Shown: positions 46,690 to 58,796, numbered from the stretch's first letter. The stretch: DNA of 64,000 nucleotides from Coptis chinensis (GCA_015680905.1 CM027377.1:24824501-24888500), one strand, 5' to 3'. Program-made: numbers and translations. The notes: a model not told the origin generated them from the letters alone.

Positions 46690-48499
46690 GAACTTAATCT
46701 AGAAATGACCCAACAACTTAAAACAAAACCAGACCCAATCAAAAATAGAAATTTCGGCCCAGCAACTAAACAAGCTAAGGCCCAAGCCTCAAGCCCAAGG
46801 CCCAGGCCCAGCCGGTCAACAGTTCTTCTTCCTCCAAGCTTTTTCCTCCACCACCAGCCCAAATTTCCGGCCACCACCCCTCACTTCATCAACACATCGG
46901 TTTCACTCCTTGCAAAAACCCCTACAACTTTGTCAAACACAAAATCCCCAAATCATTCAATCCCGATTCTTCATCCAACTAGATCTAAAATCTGTCGACC
47001 TCCATTAATGGTTCTTCAAGCTTTCAACAGCCCCCATTCGAACATCAATACTCAAACCTCAACCCCTTACTACCCCAATCTTCAATCAACACAAAAAACA
47101 ACAATCACAGTTCACCTAACTTTTACTGGCGATTTTTCTTAATGTCGCCATTAACGCCCTCTAAAAGCTTCGACATCACCCATGACAACCTCCAACCACC
47201 ACCAATCGTAATCCCACTAACCAACAACCTAACCCACAAAAACAAACTAACAATTTAAAGGGCAGTACGATTCATGGGGCTGGTGCCTCCATTGACAAAG
47301 CTCCACAGAGTTTGAACTGTTCCAACAGTTTCAAAATCATATAATCCCAACCCCACAACACAACAGTACCACGGTTCATAGAGTATCTGGGACTAGACGA
47401 GGTTCGGGGCTCGCGCTTCCATTAACAAATCTCCAGAGTTCCAATGGCAGTTTCAATAATTTCAGTAGTTACGAACAACAAACAGTATATAGGTAACAAG
47501 TTTAACAATCTGACGAGTTTAACACTTCAGCGAAATCAGAAAAACATCGAAAGAAGAATAGTGGCAGCACATATAAACTAAGCGGAAAAACTCGGTAGTA
47601 AATATTTTTATTCGCAGCAAATGTTTTAAATTCGTAGACGTAAAACTCTAGTTCCGATAAAAAAGGAAAACATAACTACTCACCTTAATCCCAAGCTCCA
47701 CGAATCCTCCTAGTCCGAATCGTCGCGTTCCAACGCTCGAGCAAACAAGCTGCCTCCATTTTTATTATTTTTTTATTCTCTAAAACCCTATTCTCTAGAA
47801 CAATGTGATTATATACTTGGGTTTGAAGCCCAAGCCCAACACAGACTCGGGCCCAGAAACCAGGCCCACATATCCCAAATCCAATCCAATCAAATTTTAT
47901 ATAAATAATTAAATTAATTAATTAATAAATATATATTTTAAATACGGGTGTTACACCATATACGGCTAGCACACTCACCCAAGCTACCAGGCTCCACAGC
48001 CTATACGGTTCTTACTGGTGGGCAACCCACATAGGAGAACGTTATCTACGAGCAAAGCACTTACTTGAGCTAACTCTCAGGCTTCTTAGCCACTATACGC
48101 CAAAAGCATTATAAACGGAACACTAAGTACAAGCAATCCAGCATAAGCAAACACATGCATTTTATACACATTCATCAATGGAATCCACCGATCTACTGGG
48201 TCTACCTAGGAAATCTAGATCGGTATTTCTTACAACTTTTGCAAAATATCGAATCGCCACTTTCGTGGAAACCAGTTCGTTATGTATCTGTACTAAAAGG
48301 CAAACTGCTCAGGCAATCCTGAGAAACCAGCTCTATTATTTAACTTTCTTACAGAGAGGAAAACTAACAAAACATCCAAAAAATTCATCAACGCTTACAA
48401 GAGAACAAGTCCAGCAGTCATCGTCCAGAATCCGCAACAACGTGTTTGTCCTTAGGAGCAGCACTGGTAGAAGGAGTGTGCCTTGCATCTTTTAGTACA

Positions 48500-49740
48500 A
48501 CACGCATACTCATACCCAGAGCCCCACGGTCACTAGCCTCATTCAGCTACAAGTATTTCTCGTTCAGCTCGACATACTAGACACAAGCCACGTCGTATGC
48601 ATCTTGCGCCTTACGAGCAACCCCCTGGCAACGTATGGCATACTCCGTCACTTCGGCCAGCTTAGCTTGCAAGTCTTTCATCGAGTTAACTAACACCGAT
48701 TTCTCATCAGCAGCATCACCGTATCTTTTCGTCATCACTTGCAGTTTCTTCCTCTCAGCTCCCAACTTAGCTCGCATGCGTCCTAGCTCGACTCGAGCAC
48801 CTTCAGCATGCTTAACAGTCTCTTTCAGCTTATCATACCCAACGAGAAACTACAAGTCAAGTGCCAAGATTAGAGACGCCCCTCAAACAAAAAGGAAACA
48901 CATCAGAGAAAGAGCTTACCAAACAATAGGCCATATCCATGGTCCCTAACAGCGACCCCAGGTCTGCGTCCTCTACCTCTACTTTGTCACCATCCAAAAC
49001 TATTCCCTCCAGAAAACTGGTCGCTATAGGTGTCGAGTGGAAGCTACAATCAGAACGCTTGACAACGCGTTTCTTCCCCATTTGCCCAACATAAAAGAAC
49101 TAGCTCCCTACATCATCAACACGCTGCGAAGAGCTATCACTAGCAGCAGCTTGACCCAGGTCGCCACGTTCTTCAGCTTCCAGGTTGGCCTCATCCTTCC
49201 GACCAGGAGACCTGAGCACAACGCCCCCAAGCAAGCGACCTGCTCCTTTAGCTCGCTTGTTGCTCTTGGCCTCAGGCGTAATAGTCTTCCTTTTGCCACG
49301 GTCACCATGACGATGGGGGTGGAACTCCATCTCTTCCATCACAAGGGGAGAGTTTTCCCTCGCCCCCTCATCACCAGCAGTGTCTCCACGTCGCCTGGCC
49401 ATAATAAAGTCTACAATCGAAGCCAATGATCAGCGAACTAATACAAGAATAAAACTTTCTTGTTCAAACAGAGAACCAAGCAACAAAAAACACGTACCTG
49501 AGATGATCAGTAGAGGAAAGAGCGCAAGCACTGTGGAAAAGAACAGAGAAACTTGAAGAAGAAGATGAGCAAATGCTCTTCAAATCCTAGAAACAGTTTT
49601 ATTTATGATCAAATAACGTATCTTCCCAAGGCACGCCGTAATTATATCGAGACGCCAAACGTCAGGCCACCTGGCAGCCATCATTTCATACCTCCGACCG
49701 CTCATATTCCTACGCGTGCCACGCATGTACTGTAGTCATT
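48500..49740 (-). mobile_element. Second, shorter copy of the antisense ORF region in Tat fossil no. 2
   Basis: Minus-strand stretches such as KKRVVKRSDCSFHSTPIATS followed by FLEGIVLDGDK closely resemble the part of the longer antisense region at about 50880-51050 (VKRSDCSYKSAPISACLLEG then MTLDGDK). The upstream leader near 49500-49640 also resembles 52620-52770. So the region seems duplicated in tandem within the element, with this copy shorter. Disrupted. Confidence 0.65.
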
Positions 49741-50208
49741 CCGCTCTAAATTTAGAACGCTTCATGCGTCCTAAGGGTACTTGCGACCTACAATGCTGGA
49801 GACAAATAAAAGACATGACGAGCAAAAAGGCTCACAGGTCGCTGAGCCTCACCAAATCTTATCACAGGTCGCGTAAACAATCACACGTTTACAAACAAAA
49901 TCAGGAATATCATATTCAAAACATCAAGCAGTTGAGCAAAACGAAGAAACAAGCATTCAATACAAGCAAAAGAGCGAACTGACAACCACAGTCAAGCCCC
50001 TAACTGAGCTACTGAGTCTACTCAGGATATCCAGCTCAGTTAGCCACCAGTTATCACTACTCGAACTCCCCAAAACGTTCCAGGAAGCCAAGTCGTTCAT
50101 CATTTTCACAAACAAAAAGAAAGACGAACTGCCCAGGTTACCCTAGGAAACCAGCTCTATTGTTTTAAGCCAAAGGCCACATACAAACACAAACTTAAAC
50201 CACCATTT

Positions 50209-52591
50209 TTAAACAACGTTATCAAAGATTTCAGAGATGAGTGCATTCAGCACTGGGGAGGAGATAAGTTCGCCGAAGGTCGCCATAACTGCATCAGTAA
50301 CAGACACGTCCAAGTCGACCAAAGCCTGAGGCTGATTAGCCAATGCACCAGTATAAGAAGGAGCCACGTCTTCAGGAACATTACTAGCATCTTCGAGTGT
50401 TTTGTCCCTACAATCACCCAAAGCCCCACATTCGTGTTCCTCCTACAGATCATCGTATTTTTTCTCCAGCTCCCTTACCTCAGCACGAATGGCAAAATAG
50501 GCCTCATTCGCCTGCAGCGTGACAGTTTTGCATCTTTCAGCAAACATATTCGTTGCGGCAAACTTTTTCTTCAGGTCGTCTACCTCATGCCTCAGCTCGA
50601 CTGACTCCTTGACAGCTAACGTCTTCTCCAAAGTCAATGAAGTGAGTTGTGCCTTCAAAGAGTCCAGTTCTTTCTTTTCAGACTGTTCGACTTCTCGAAA
50701 GAGTAGAGAGCTCGTCTTTCCGAGACTCGACCTCAGTCTTTTCTATCTCTGCGAACTGAGCAGCCATTTTCAATTTTTGGTACCCAGCAATAAACTACAA
50801 CAGTAAACACATTACACCGCATCAGTATCAACCAATAACACGAGGCGCAACAAGGCAAATAAATCATAACACAAGGGGTACTTACCAAACACCAAGCCTT
50901 ATCCATTCCCCTTAAGTTCGACTCCAGCTCCTTGGAATCCAAATCCTTCTTATCACCATCCAGCGTCATCCCCTCCAACAAACAAGCAGATATAGGTGCA
51001 GATTTGTAACTGCAATCCGACCTCTTCACAAAGCATTTTTTGCTAGATGTTTCATCTACATACATCAGGTTACGCTCCAGCTCATCTTTCTCACCACTGG
51101 AGTGGCCTTTGCCAGTCTCTTTAACAACAACCTTCCCCTTCATCTTACTAGAAGTATCTCCAGTAACCTTGGTCAGAACGACCTCCGTGGTCTCTTCACC
51201 TAACACGCTGAAGCCGACCAGTGGCATAGACCTCGAACTGCGAGTTGCCCTCCCCCCAGTTCGCCCTTCCCCGCCAGGTCCCGAGCTGCCCCCAAACACA
51301 ACATCAACTACCCTAGCGACCTTGGCAGATCGGGCCTCAGGTTCGTTGCCTTTCCTCTTCGGTAAGTGACTTCGATCAGGAATATCAAAGCCGATATCAT
51401 GCAGATCATAGGGTGCGCTCTCTAGACCCCTCTCCACCCTAGCCCCCGAGGCACCAGCACCTCCAGAAGGTAGCTTCGAACCAGCACGACTTTAGTTCTT
51501 ATCTTCCCTTGTCACCAAGTCGCTCTTGCACTTTTCCATCACAGATCCACTAGATGTTTCACCGATCACCTCACCCCGAGCCCTCTTCTTCTGAACCCTC
51601 CTCTTCTCCCTAATCGCAGGCTCTCCCCGTTCCGCAAAGAAGTGTGCAACTTTAGGCAATTTCGCCCGTTTTTTAGCTCGAGTCAGCCTCGCGAACTTCT
51701 CAATCACCTGCCGATCAATTTCCCTCTCTATAGTGAGTTTTGCACAGACAACAAAATAGCAATTTCAGTACAAAATCAACAGATGTAACATCAAAGCAAT
51801 CAAACAATATACTGGTACCCACCAGTAAAGTCACACATCCTATTCTCCACACCAAACCCTCTAGTACAGAAGTTTCCAACTAATAGCAACGGCCTCTTGT
51901 CCCAAGACTCGTTACTCACACTATCCATAACGCTCGACCTCTTAGTTCGTGTTTGCAAACTAAAGTTTAGAGCACGAGATCGCTTTACAGAGAAATGCTC
52001 AATAATGTCACCGACCCCTATCTGGTACTCACCGCTCGCATTCAACAAGTCAAACACCTTGAGCAACCGCCATATGTTACCCACAAACTAAATCGGCGCC
52101 TTGCCACAAAAGTTCAAGAACGCGCAGGCCAGTCGCGAGAACGGTATCGTCATATGAGCCTTCAATTGCCCCTCACAGATTATAACCCCATAGTCCGGTG
52201 GGTTGTACCTATTATTAAAGACATGTGCGTCCTATCCGGGTTCGTGGATCTCCAGATCGCTTACGTTTATCCCATAAGTCTCTCTCAGATGGGGAAATGC
52301 CCTCAATGCGTTCCTATCTACATTCCTAGGTGGCAGCCCACTCGACGACGATCTCTCATCGCAACCTGAAGTGCTAGCTACAACAACTACAGATTCAGAT
52401 TGGGCATCATCTTCCCCACCCCTAACCTCATCCTCATCACCACACTCACTCTCATAACAAACGAACTCTTCCTTCTCTTCCTCCACATCATCCCAGCCAA
52501 GAGAAACTTTGCAAATCTCATTAGATCGCATATCGTTTGAGTTAGGCATCTTTCTCTTATCACTCACAACTCCAATAACAAGAAATGACAC
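50209..52591 (-). mobile_element. Antisense ORF region of Tat fossil no. 2 (Transposase_28-like)
   Basis: It is read opposite to gag-pol, between the tandem repeats and the 3' LTR. The start side is acidic (VEEEKEEFVCYESECGDEDE). A core at 51800-52084 has GNIWRLLKVFDLLNASGEYQ, comparable to GNFWRVMYAANYYNR in the antisense ORF of fossil no. 1. A basic middle and a coiled-coil end (LEKTLAVKESVELRHEVDDL) follow. Antisense ORFs of this kind are known in Retand/Tat elements; the function is unknown. Disrupted. Confidence 0.7.
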
Positions 52592-53038
52592 AAACGACCT
52601 AACAACTCAACAACAAAAGCAAGAACAAAGTAGAGAGGGGAAGATCAACGAGCGCAGAAAACTAACTTGAAGATTCTGGAGGTAGTAAGTTTTTCGTAGA
52701 GGAGAAGTAAGAAATGGCTCTTCAAATGACCAGCGTTGGTTTTGTGTAACTACCCCTCCAGTTCCCAAGGCGTTATGATTACACCCTAGCCCTAGCCGCA
52801 CATGGCTACCAAAGAGTTGTCCTGTCTTTTCAAATCTCGAAAATAAGGGGGCAACATGTTTTTCCTCAACTGCTCAGATTTGTTCACGTGCCAACCACGT
52901 GCTGCTTATCACTACACCATAGTCCGTTGGATATTTCCATTCACATCAGTTCGCATCCTCATTCATGCTTAACAAATGCTTTCGTGTTCTCTCAGCAGAT
53001 CGCTTCAATGTACTGCACGACCTACTGAGAGGGGGCTG

Positions 53039-53592
53039 TGTGAAGGAGTGATATTCTCATTTAGGAATATCACGTGCTCAACATTATGGAAATACCACAC
53101 CGACCTATGACTTACTTCTCCGACCTGCGTCACTAGCTCGCATCCACGAGCTACGAGATCGCTCTAGAACAGATTGTATCACTACGCAGATTGTTCCAAA
53201 TCATGACTCAGCCTATCTTCTAGAAGCAATCATGACTAAAGTTGTACTTACACAAATCACTGCCACAAGCTACTAACCACTGCCGCAAGCTATTAACCAC
53301 TGCTACTAATCCCCATCATTATAGCATGCCTACCAACACAGTTCTCACATGCCTTCACAATCTCCACCCTACATTTGTGTTGATCTTTATACGTGTTGGG
53401 TTAAGATTCACTTTCACCACCTATAAATACCTCCCATATGAACTATGCCAAACCTGATTCTTCTCTCCCCTCAGAATCGAGAGTAAGATACGTAGGCAGT
53501 TCGCTCGTAGAACGAACTCAATCTTTCCAATAATCAATCCCTTTTCCCCTCCTTACCTTATATGTAAAGGAATACTAAAACGCTCCTTTACA
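53039..53592 (+). repeat. 3' LTR of Tat fossil no. 2
   Basis: It runs from TGTGAAGGAGTGATATTC to ACGCTCCTTTACA, 554 bp, matching 25759-26316 at about 93% by eye. The purine run GAGAGGGGGC ends three bases before it. Confidence 0.9.
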
Positions 53593-55041
53593 CCTTCCTA
53601 AACATTGGGAGGTCGCTCTTGCTTTTAAACTTATGGGAGAAAATTTGTGTTGCATGTTTAGAAAGAAATTTCGATTTTTGCAAAATTTATGGTAAACAAG
53701 TGGGTACTTTTTTTAGTCTCTTATATTATATCATGTAGATCAACATTTTGTTCTAAAAAAATTGGTCTTTTGAACGTTTTTATCGGAAATAGTTGATTTT
53801 TGTTTTTTGAAAATCTACTTTTACAAAAAAAAAATATTGTGTTGCATTGCATATATAAATACTTAAATCACAAATAGGATTTTGATTATTGTTGAAATTG
53901 GTAAATTCTTTGCAAATATGGGGGTTATATTCTGTGCATATTAGATGTTTGATAAAATGTTAGATTGGGTTTCCATTTAACAATTTGGTTTTATTATAGA
54001 AATTTACTTTTGGTTGTTTATATTGTCACATTATTGAATAAACAGTAAGTACAATAGATATAGGCATTGAATGTACTATGGTATATTTGTAGTACCAAAG
54101 TGTAAACAAGTGCAACATTTTTCCTTAGTCAAATTAGCTTTTGAATATTCTGATCTGAGTAGCAATAATATAGTCACAATTTATCAAAGCTTGTTTTGCT
54201 ACCTATTCCCGACATTGGTACTCTTTTGGGCTTTCGGAAAAAATAATAATTAAGGTGAATGTTAAGGTGCAGTTTCTACAGTCTGGTCACATGCCTCATT
54301 TGTGGTAAAAATCAAGTTTATATTGTGGCTAGTACACTAGTCTTGGGTGACAAGAATAGACAGGATCCATTGTGGTAAAAAAATCAAGTTTGAATGGCTT
54401 CTTCCTTAAAAAAAATTGTATTTGGGATGTGGTTATACTAAAAAAAAAGGAAGGGGGTGGGGGTGGGGGGTTATTTTCAGGTGCTTTCACTATCTCTATG
54501 TGATGTGTGAGGTTCGAAAGGGGGTCTGTTTCTAGTTGTTGTGTTCAGTAAGTTAGAATTAAGGGGGTTGTTTCAGGTGGATGGGCTTTGTGTATTGTGA
54601 TGTGTGAGTTAGAAAGGGGGACCTTGTATCGTTTGTAGCTTAATCCCATGGTCCGAATGCATGGTGTTTTGTGAGAATAAGTTGCATGTACATATGTACA
54701 TTTTTCGACTCATTCAGGTTGTGTGGATATACCATTAGACCACCTAGAGATAAGATTGCATGTGCTAAATTTGTTACCCAAGTTATATGGACATGAATGA
54801 CTAGTTAGGATATATGGATTGCTACTAGAAATGATTTTTTTTTTTTTTTTTGTGAATATTTTTTGTATGAATTAATACAAGAATTTGAATTATTTGAATT
54901 GGGCATGGAAGGGTCATTTTGAATTATTTGAGAGTTATGTTAAGTGTTGAGTGTTTGAATCCAATACGAATTGTCTTATTTGATTTAGATTTGATTAAAC
55001 TTGTTATAGTTACTAATACTTGTTTTTTTTTCTTTGTAACA
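53593..55041. other. No gene recognised
   Basis: AT-rich DNA with several poly-A/T runs and no domain-bearing frame. A G-rich block lies at 54449-54470. The right part leads into the second PMD pseudogene and may be its old upstream sequence. Confidence 0.5.
54449..54470 (+). other. Potential G-quadruplex run
   Basis: The stretch GGAAGGGGGTGGGGGTGGGG plus two more G has enough stacked guanines for four G3 tracts with one-base loops. It sits in non-coding DNA upstream of the PMD pseudogene. Structure is a prediction from composition only. Confidence 0.5.
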
Positions 55042-56805
55042 ATGACTCCTCGATCAAAGAATATAAAGAATGTAGCAAAAATTGCATTCAAGGGTGTGCA
55101 TAAGTTGTTTGGTGGCGGCGGTTCTTCTTCAGGTAGCGGTGACGTGCCTGAGAAAAAGAGAGTTAGGGGGTCGAATACGTCGGCTTCAATCCATAGTGGC
55201 GAGAGAAAAACGGATGGTGCCAATACCACTAATGTAGGTGATGTAGATTTAGGAGAGAAAAAGAGAAGAAGGGGAGTGGGAACCTCGGCATTAGTGCGTA
55301 GAGGGGACCACAAAGAGGCTGCTGATGTTCCGAGTAATGTAGGTGATACTGATAGTGATTCTAATGTAGGTGATGGTGATAGTAATGTAGATTTAGATGC
55401 ACATCAAGATCAAGATTTAGATTTAGATTTAGATATAGATATAGATATAGATTGTGGGAAGAGTATAGTTGAAAGTGATGGTGAAAAAGAAGATGGTGAT
55501 GATGGGGAAGAGTAAGGTGAGAAGGGTTACGATGTCGAGGATGATGATGATGATTTGGAAGAAGTGTTGGAAGCCCCAACACTGGTGGAAGACAAATCAC
55601 CTATAGTAGGAGATTTTGTGAGAAAATCCAATGATGATTTGGAGTACAAATGAGATATATATGGTGGTGGCCATTATGAGTCACAACTTTTGTATGACTA
55701 TGTGGTGCATGTGGCTCGCGATGTTTGGGAGAATAAGGTAATATCATACACTCAGTGCTTTGATTTTCCCTTACAAAACATTTTGCTTCTTCTTATTGAG
55801 CCTTTGTTGTTTTAGTCGGATCACAGAGCGTTATTGAAGTGTGTTGGGCACCTATCCAAGTTAAGCCAATGGGATTTCATGGAGCATTGAAGTGTGTGTA
55901 TATATCTAGGCGTGGTTCTATGAGTACTTCTAGGTATTCAGGCCAATCCCAAACCAAGAATATAAGTTGTCTGAGTCGTGTGTTCTTAGACACACAATTA
56001 TCGCTCCGCACTATGAGAACACAAAAGATGCATTGTAGTATTATCGAGCGATACTTGATGATATGAACTATTTCAATATAAGTATTTTAGTTTGTTTCTA
56101 TATATTTTTTAATGATTGATCATTAGAGTATGTGATTAATGACACATTTTATTTTGTGTAAGGTTAAATGACATTCGTACAATAATGTCAGAGCTACATG
56201 CCCGGTTGATGACATTGCCTTTTTTGAGGGATTGATTTGTTTTTTCAGTATTGTGGAAGTTTACGCTGTTGCAAGGGTTGTGCGTTAGTTGGGTTATGTA
56301 CAACTTATACCTGCATATCTTCCAACACCAAATTGGACGATGAGAACTGTAGTCGGATGCAGGTATGACATGAGATAGACTATTGGGCATACATATTGGG
56401 AGCAATGGCAGAATCACGTGATCCAACCCAATAATCAAAGACCTATCTCAACTTATCCATGGGAGTGTAATTCAAACTACATGGATTGGTATGCGAGACA
56501 TTCTCACATTCGATTGGCAAATCCTGAGCGTCTTCCTATTCATCTCTCCCTACAAAAACTTCCTAATTGTACATTGATTGTAAGTATTGTGATTTTCTTC
56601 TGCTCTTTTGAAACTGTAAATAATAATTGTTTTGCATTCTTATTTCGACATAACAACGTCATCGATGAAACTAGACGCTTGCTAGAGAGAGGTCTGCAAT
56701 TGGGTGGGAATAATATTTCCGAAGAAGCAAGGTTCGAGTTCCTGGAAGCATACAACTTGACTAGGTGCAAGTACATTGGTGGGCATTACAATAGTGGAAG
56801 TTGAT
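55042..56805 (+). pseudogene. Second broken plant mobile domain (MAIN/MAIL1-like) gene
   Basis: The likely start MTPRSKNIKNVAKIAFKG at 55042 opens a long acidic and basic N-terminus (KKRRRG runs, DLDLDLDIDIDID). TAA at about 55513 and TGA at about 55651 interrupt it. In the same frame follow GGGHYESQLLYDYVVHVARD and VWENK to a donor at 55737/55738. Exon 2 from 55816 reads SDHRALLKCVGHLSKLSQWD. These match the start of PMD proteins (GG.H..SLL..Y..HVA..WE). The central LVERW..T.TFH part was not found. The C-terminal signature appears at about 56260-56540 (LGYVQLIPAYLPTPNW, PWECNSNYMDWYARHSHIRL). The last stretch to 56803 has a helical ETRRLLERGLQL run. It may be a transposon-captured or relict host gene. 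Confidence 0.7.
55400..55451 (+). repeat. GATTTA / GATATA coding microsatellite
   Basis: Hexamer repeats encode alternating Asp-Leu then Asp-Ile within the acidic region of the second PMD pseudogene. Probably slippage. Confidence 0.8.
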
Positions 56806-56850
56806 TGTGTAATGGTTGATTTTTGAATTTTATATATGTTGATGTCTTTT

Positions 56851-56946
56851 GGAATTTTATATATGGTACACACTTGTATGTTGTTTATGTATTTGTTTGG
56901 AATTTTATATATGGTACACACTTGTATGTTGTTTATGTATTTGTTT
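56851..56946 (+). repeat. 48-bp tandem repeat
   Basis: Two adjacent identical 48-bp units start GGAATTTTATATATGGTAC at 56851 and 56899. A third start (GGAATTTGATGTAT) is at 56947. It lies just past the end of the PMD pseudogene. Identity of the units suggests a recent duplication. Confidence 0.9.
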
Positions 56947-57255
56947 GGAATTTGATGTATAAGAAAAGTGGAGTGTGTGATAAATACCTTGTGAAATTTG
57001 ACATTGTACCTTGTGAAAATTGATAAGTACTTTCCAATTTGTGGAATTTGTGTTTGATGTATAAGAAAATCAGGGATATGAAAGTGACCAAAAAACAAAA
57101 TGAACTTCTCAATTTTTTTAGTCCAAACAACCCAGACATGTTGCCCATGAGAGTCCCCAAACAACCCATCAATGTCACCCTAGAGACTGCCCAAACGACC
57201 AAGCCATATTGTCTAGCAAAATGACATATTCAAACCGTTTGAGTGTATACTCAAA

Positions 57256-57356
57256 TAACATGCTAAGACTGTTCCAAGAAAAAAAAAAAAAAAAAAAAAA
57301 CCAGGAGCTTGGTATCCAATGACGTGCTCAGACCATTGGAGTGTATACTCAAACGA
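57256..57356 (+). repeat. Direct repeat R1, copy 1
   Basis: AGACTGTTCCAAGAAAA, a poly-A run, AGGAGCTTGGTATCCAA, CGTGCTCAGACC, TTGGAGTGTATACTCAAACG: the same series of phrases recurs at 58708-58796 in the same orientation. The phrase GAGTGTATACTCAAA also occurs at 57240-57255. The source is unknown. Confidence 0.8.
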
Positions 57357-57813
57357 CCTCGTCAGGTCGATTGAAACTTCATCACAACAATGTAAGGAAG
57401 TCGTTTGGGTCCCATTACTCTTGTGATTTTGGACTTTCAAGGATTTGAATTTGTTGACTTTGAAGGGGGGGTTTTTTTTGTGTAAGTGCATGGTAAGAAT
57501 AATGTACACATTCGATTTCAATTCAAAACATATTATCATTTTCAATTTCAAAAGATTTAATATTTCAATTTCAAATTACTTCAACCAACTAAATATAATT
57601 AAACAAAGAAGAACAACAATGATTACATTCTTCGTCATTAAGGAAATTTCATCTTTCTTTCTCTTCTTCTCAAGACCATTTAAAAATAGTGATCATTTAA
57701 ATTTGATGCACATCCCTAATTCAATACCTTATACCCGGATTGTTCTCACGCACTCTTTGATGTCTTCAACACTATTTGATAACCACAATAACACATTTTG
57801 TTTGAGGTAGTCA

Positions 57814-57950
57814 TTTTGGGGAAGACAAACAATAGAGCTATGGGTTGCAATTTTGGGGAAGAAGAACAATTGGGTTGTAATTTGGGGAAGAAGAACAATA
57901 GAACTATATATGGGTTGTAATTTAGGGAAAAATAACAATTGAGCTATGGG
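57814..57950 (+). repeat. Degenerate minisatellite, unit about 30-40 bp
   Basis: TTTGGGGAAGAAGAACAAT with GAGCTATGGGTTGTAA recurs four times at irregular spacing. Non-coding. Confidence 0.75.
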
Positions 57951-58707
57951 TGTAGCCATGTATTTACACTCATAATTATATGGGTTTTCATAAATTTAGA
58001 AATTTGAAAGTGGAACCATTTTTAAATATTTGAAGTTTTGATACATTTTAAAGATGTGGAAATTTGAAATTTTCAAATAATTGAGTAAAATATGTTTGAA
58101 ATTATAATGGTATGAAATATTGGTAAGAAATTTGTAAACCCTAAACTTGCTAGTTTATGATTCACAATTGAAAAAAGAAAATGAAAAATAACAAGTTTAG
58201 ATATAAAACAAAATATTATTTTAGATTTTGGCATGTTTGATTATATGTTTTAACTTGGTCATACAGATACCATGTCATAACTGATACGGAGTGCATATAA
58301 TTATATTGGTGCATCTAATTGTGTTGTTCCTAACCCAATTTTTTAAATCGGATTTCAATTTTGCTAATTCAATAGGCTCGTCTTCAATTTTCTAATTCAA
58401 ATTTGCCAATTCAATTAGGCGGATCATTGTTTAAATCAATTATAGTCGATTAATGATTTGTATTAATCAAATATTGTACAATTATGTATTGTAAATTGAA
58501 ATTATATGGTTATTAATCAATTTATAATTTATAATGTTCAAACAACGTAATTAAACTTGACTTTCAATTTCGAATTTCAATTCTTTCCAAAATGGACATA
58601 AGTAAGTAACCCTGATGCCTCCCAGAAGGTATGAATACGACTTCGTTGTATCGGTCAATACATCCGTGGACGACATCATGAGAGCGGTCTGTAATACACC
58701 AAAACGA

Positions 58708-58796
58708 TATGGTCAGACCGTTCCAAGAAAAAACCCAAGAGCTTGGTTTCCAACTACGTGCTCAGACCGCTGGAGTGTATACTCAAATGACCTCAC
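58708..58796 (+). repeat. Direct repeat R1, copy 2
   Basis: It is the second copy of the block at 57256-57356 (CAGACCGTTCCAAGAAAA ... GAGCTTGGTTTCCAAC ... GTGCTCAGACCG ... GGAGTGTATACTCAAATGA), without the long poly-A. It ends just before the Athila-like LTR remnant. Confidence 0.8.

Larger units (their letters stand above)
32654..47955. mobile_element. Solo LTR of a long-LTR retrotransposon, itself split by an Athila element
   Basis: It starts TGTCACACCCCGAATTTCG and ends ACGGGTGTTACA, with an exact 5-bp CCATA duplication outside (32649-32653 and 47956-47960). Removing the Athila insertion leaves about 3.55 kb with no gag or pol, so it behaves as a single LTR left after recombination. The length and TGTCACACCCC start suggest a chromovirus-type (Tekay/Del-like) gypsy LTR, but this is inference. 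The open stretch 46705-47142 has low complexity and shows no domain. Confidence 0.75.
25759..53592 (+). mobile_element. Ty3/gypsy Tat-type retrotransposon fossil no. 2 (outermost of a three-level nest)
   Basis: The LTRs are at 25759-26316 and 53039-53592. Excluding the nested insertions (32654-47955) the element is about 12.5 kb. Plus-strand order: LTR, primer site (GACACCGTCTGTGG just after 26316), gag, protease, reverse transcriptase, RNase H with an archaeal-type second RNase H, integrase, 139-bp tandem repeats, antisense ORF region, polypurine tract (GAGAGGGGGC), LTR. LTR divergence is about 7% by eye, a few million years. The immediate flanks (GTTTC and CCTTC) are at best a decayed target duplication. 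The coding part is broken in many places, about a dozen or more. Confidence 0.88.

Noticed and set aside
46705-47142. 145-codon open frame
   Set aside because: It lies in the right part of the solo LTR, low complexity, no domain.
57038-57060. Possible start of another gene after the PMD pseudogene
   Set aside because: Short frames with no domain in AT-rich repetitive DNA.
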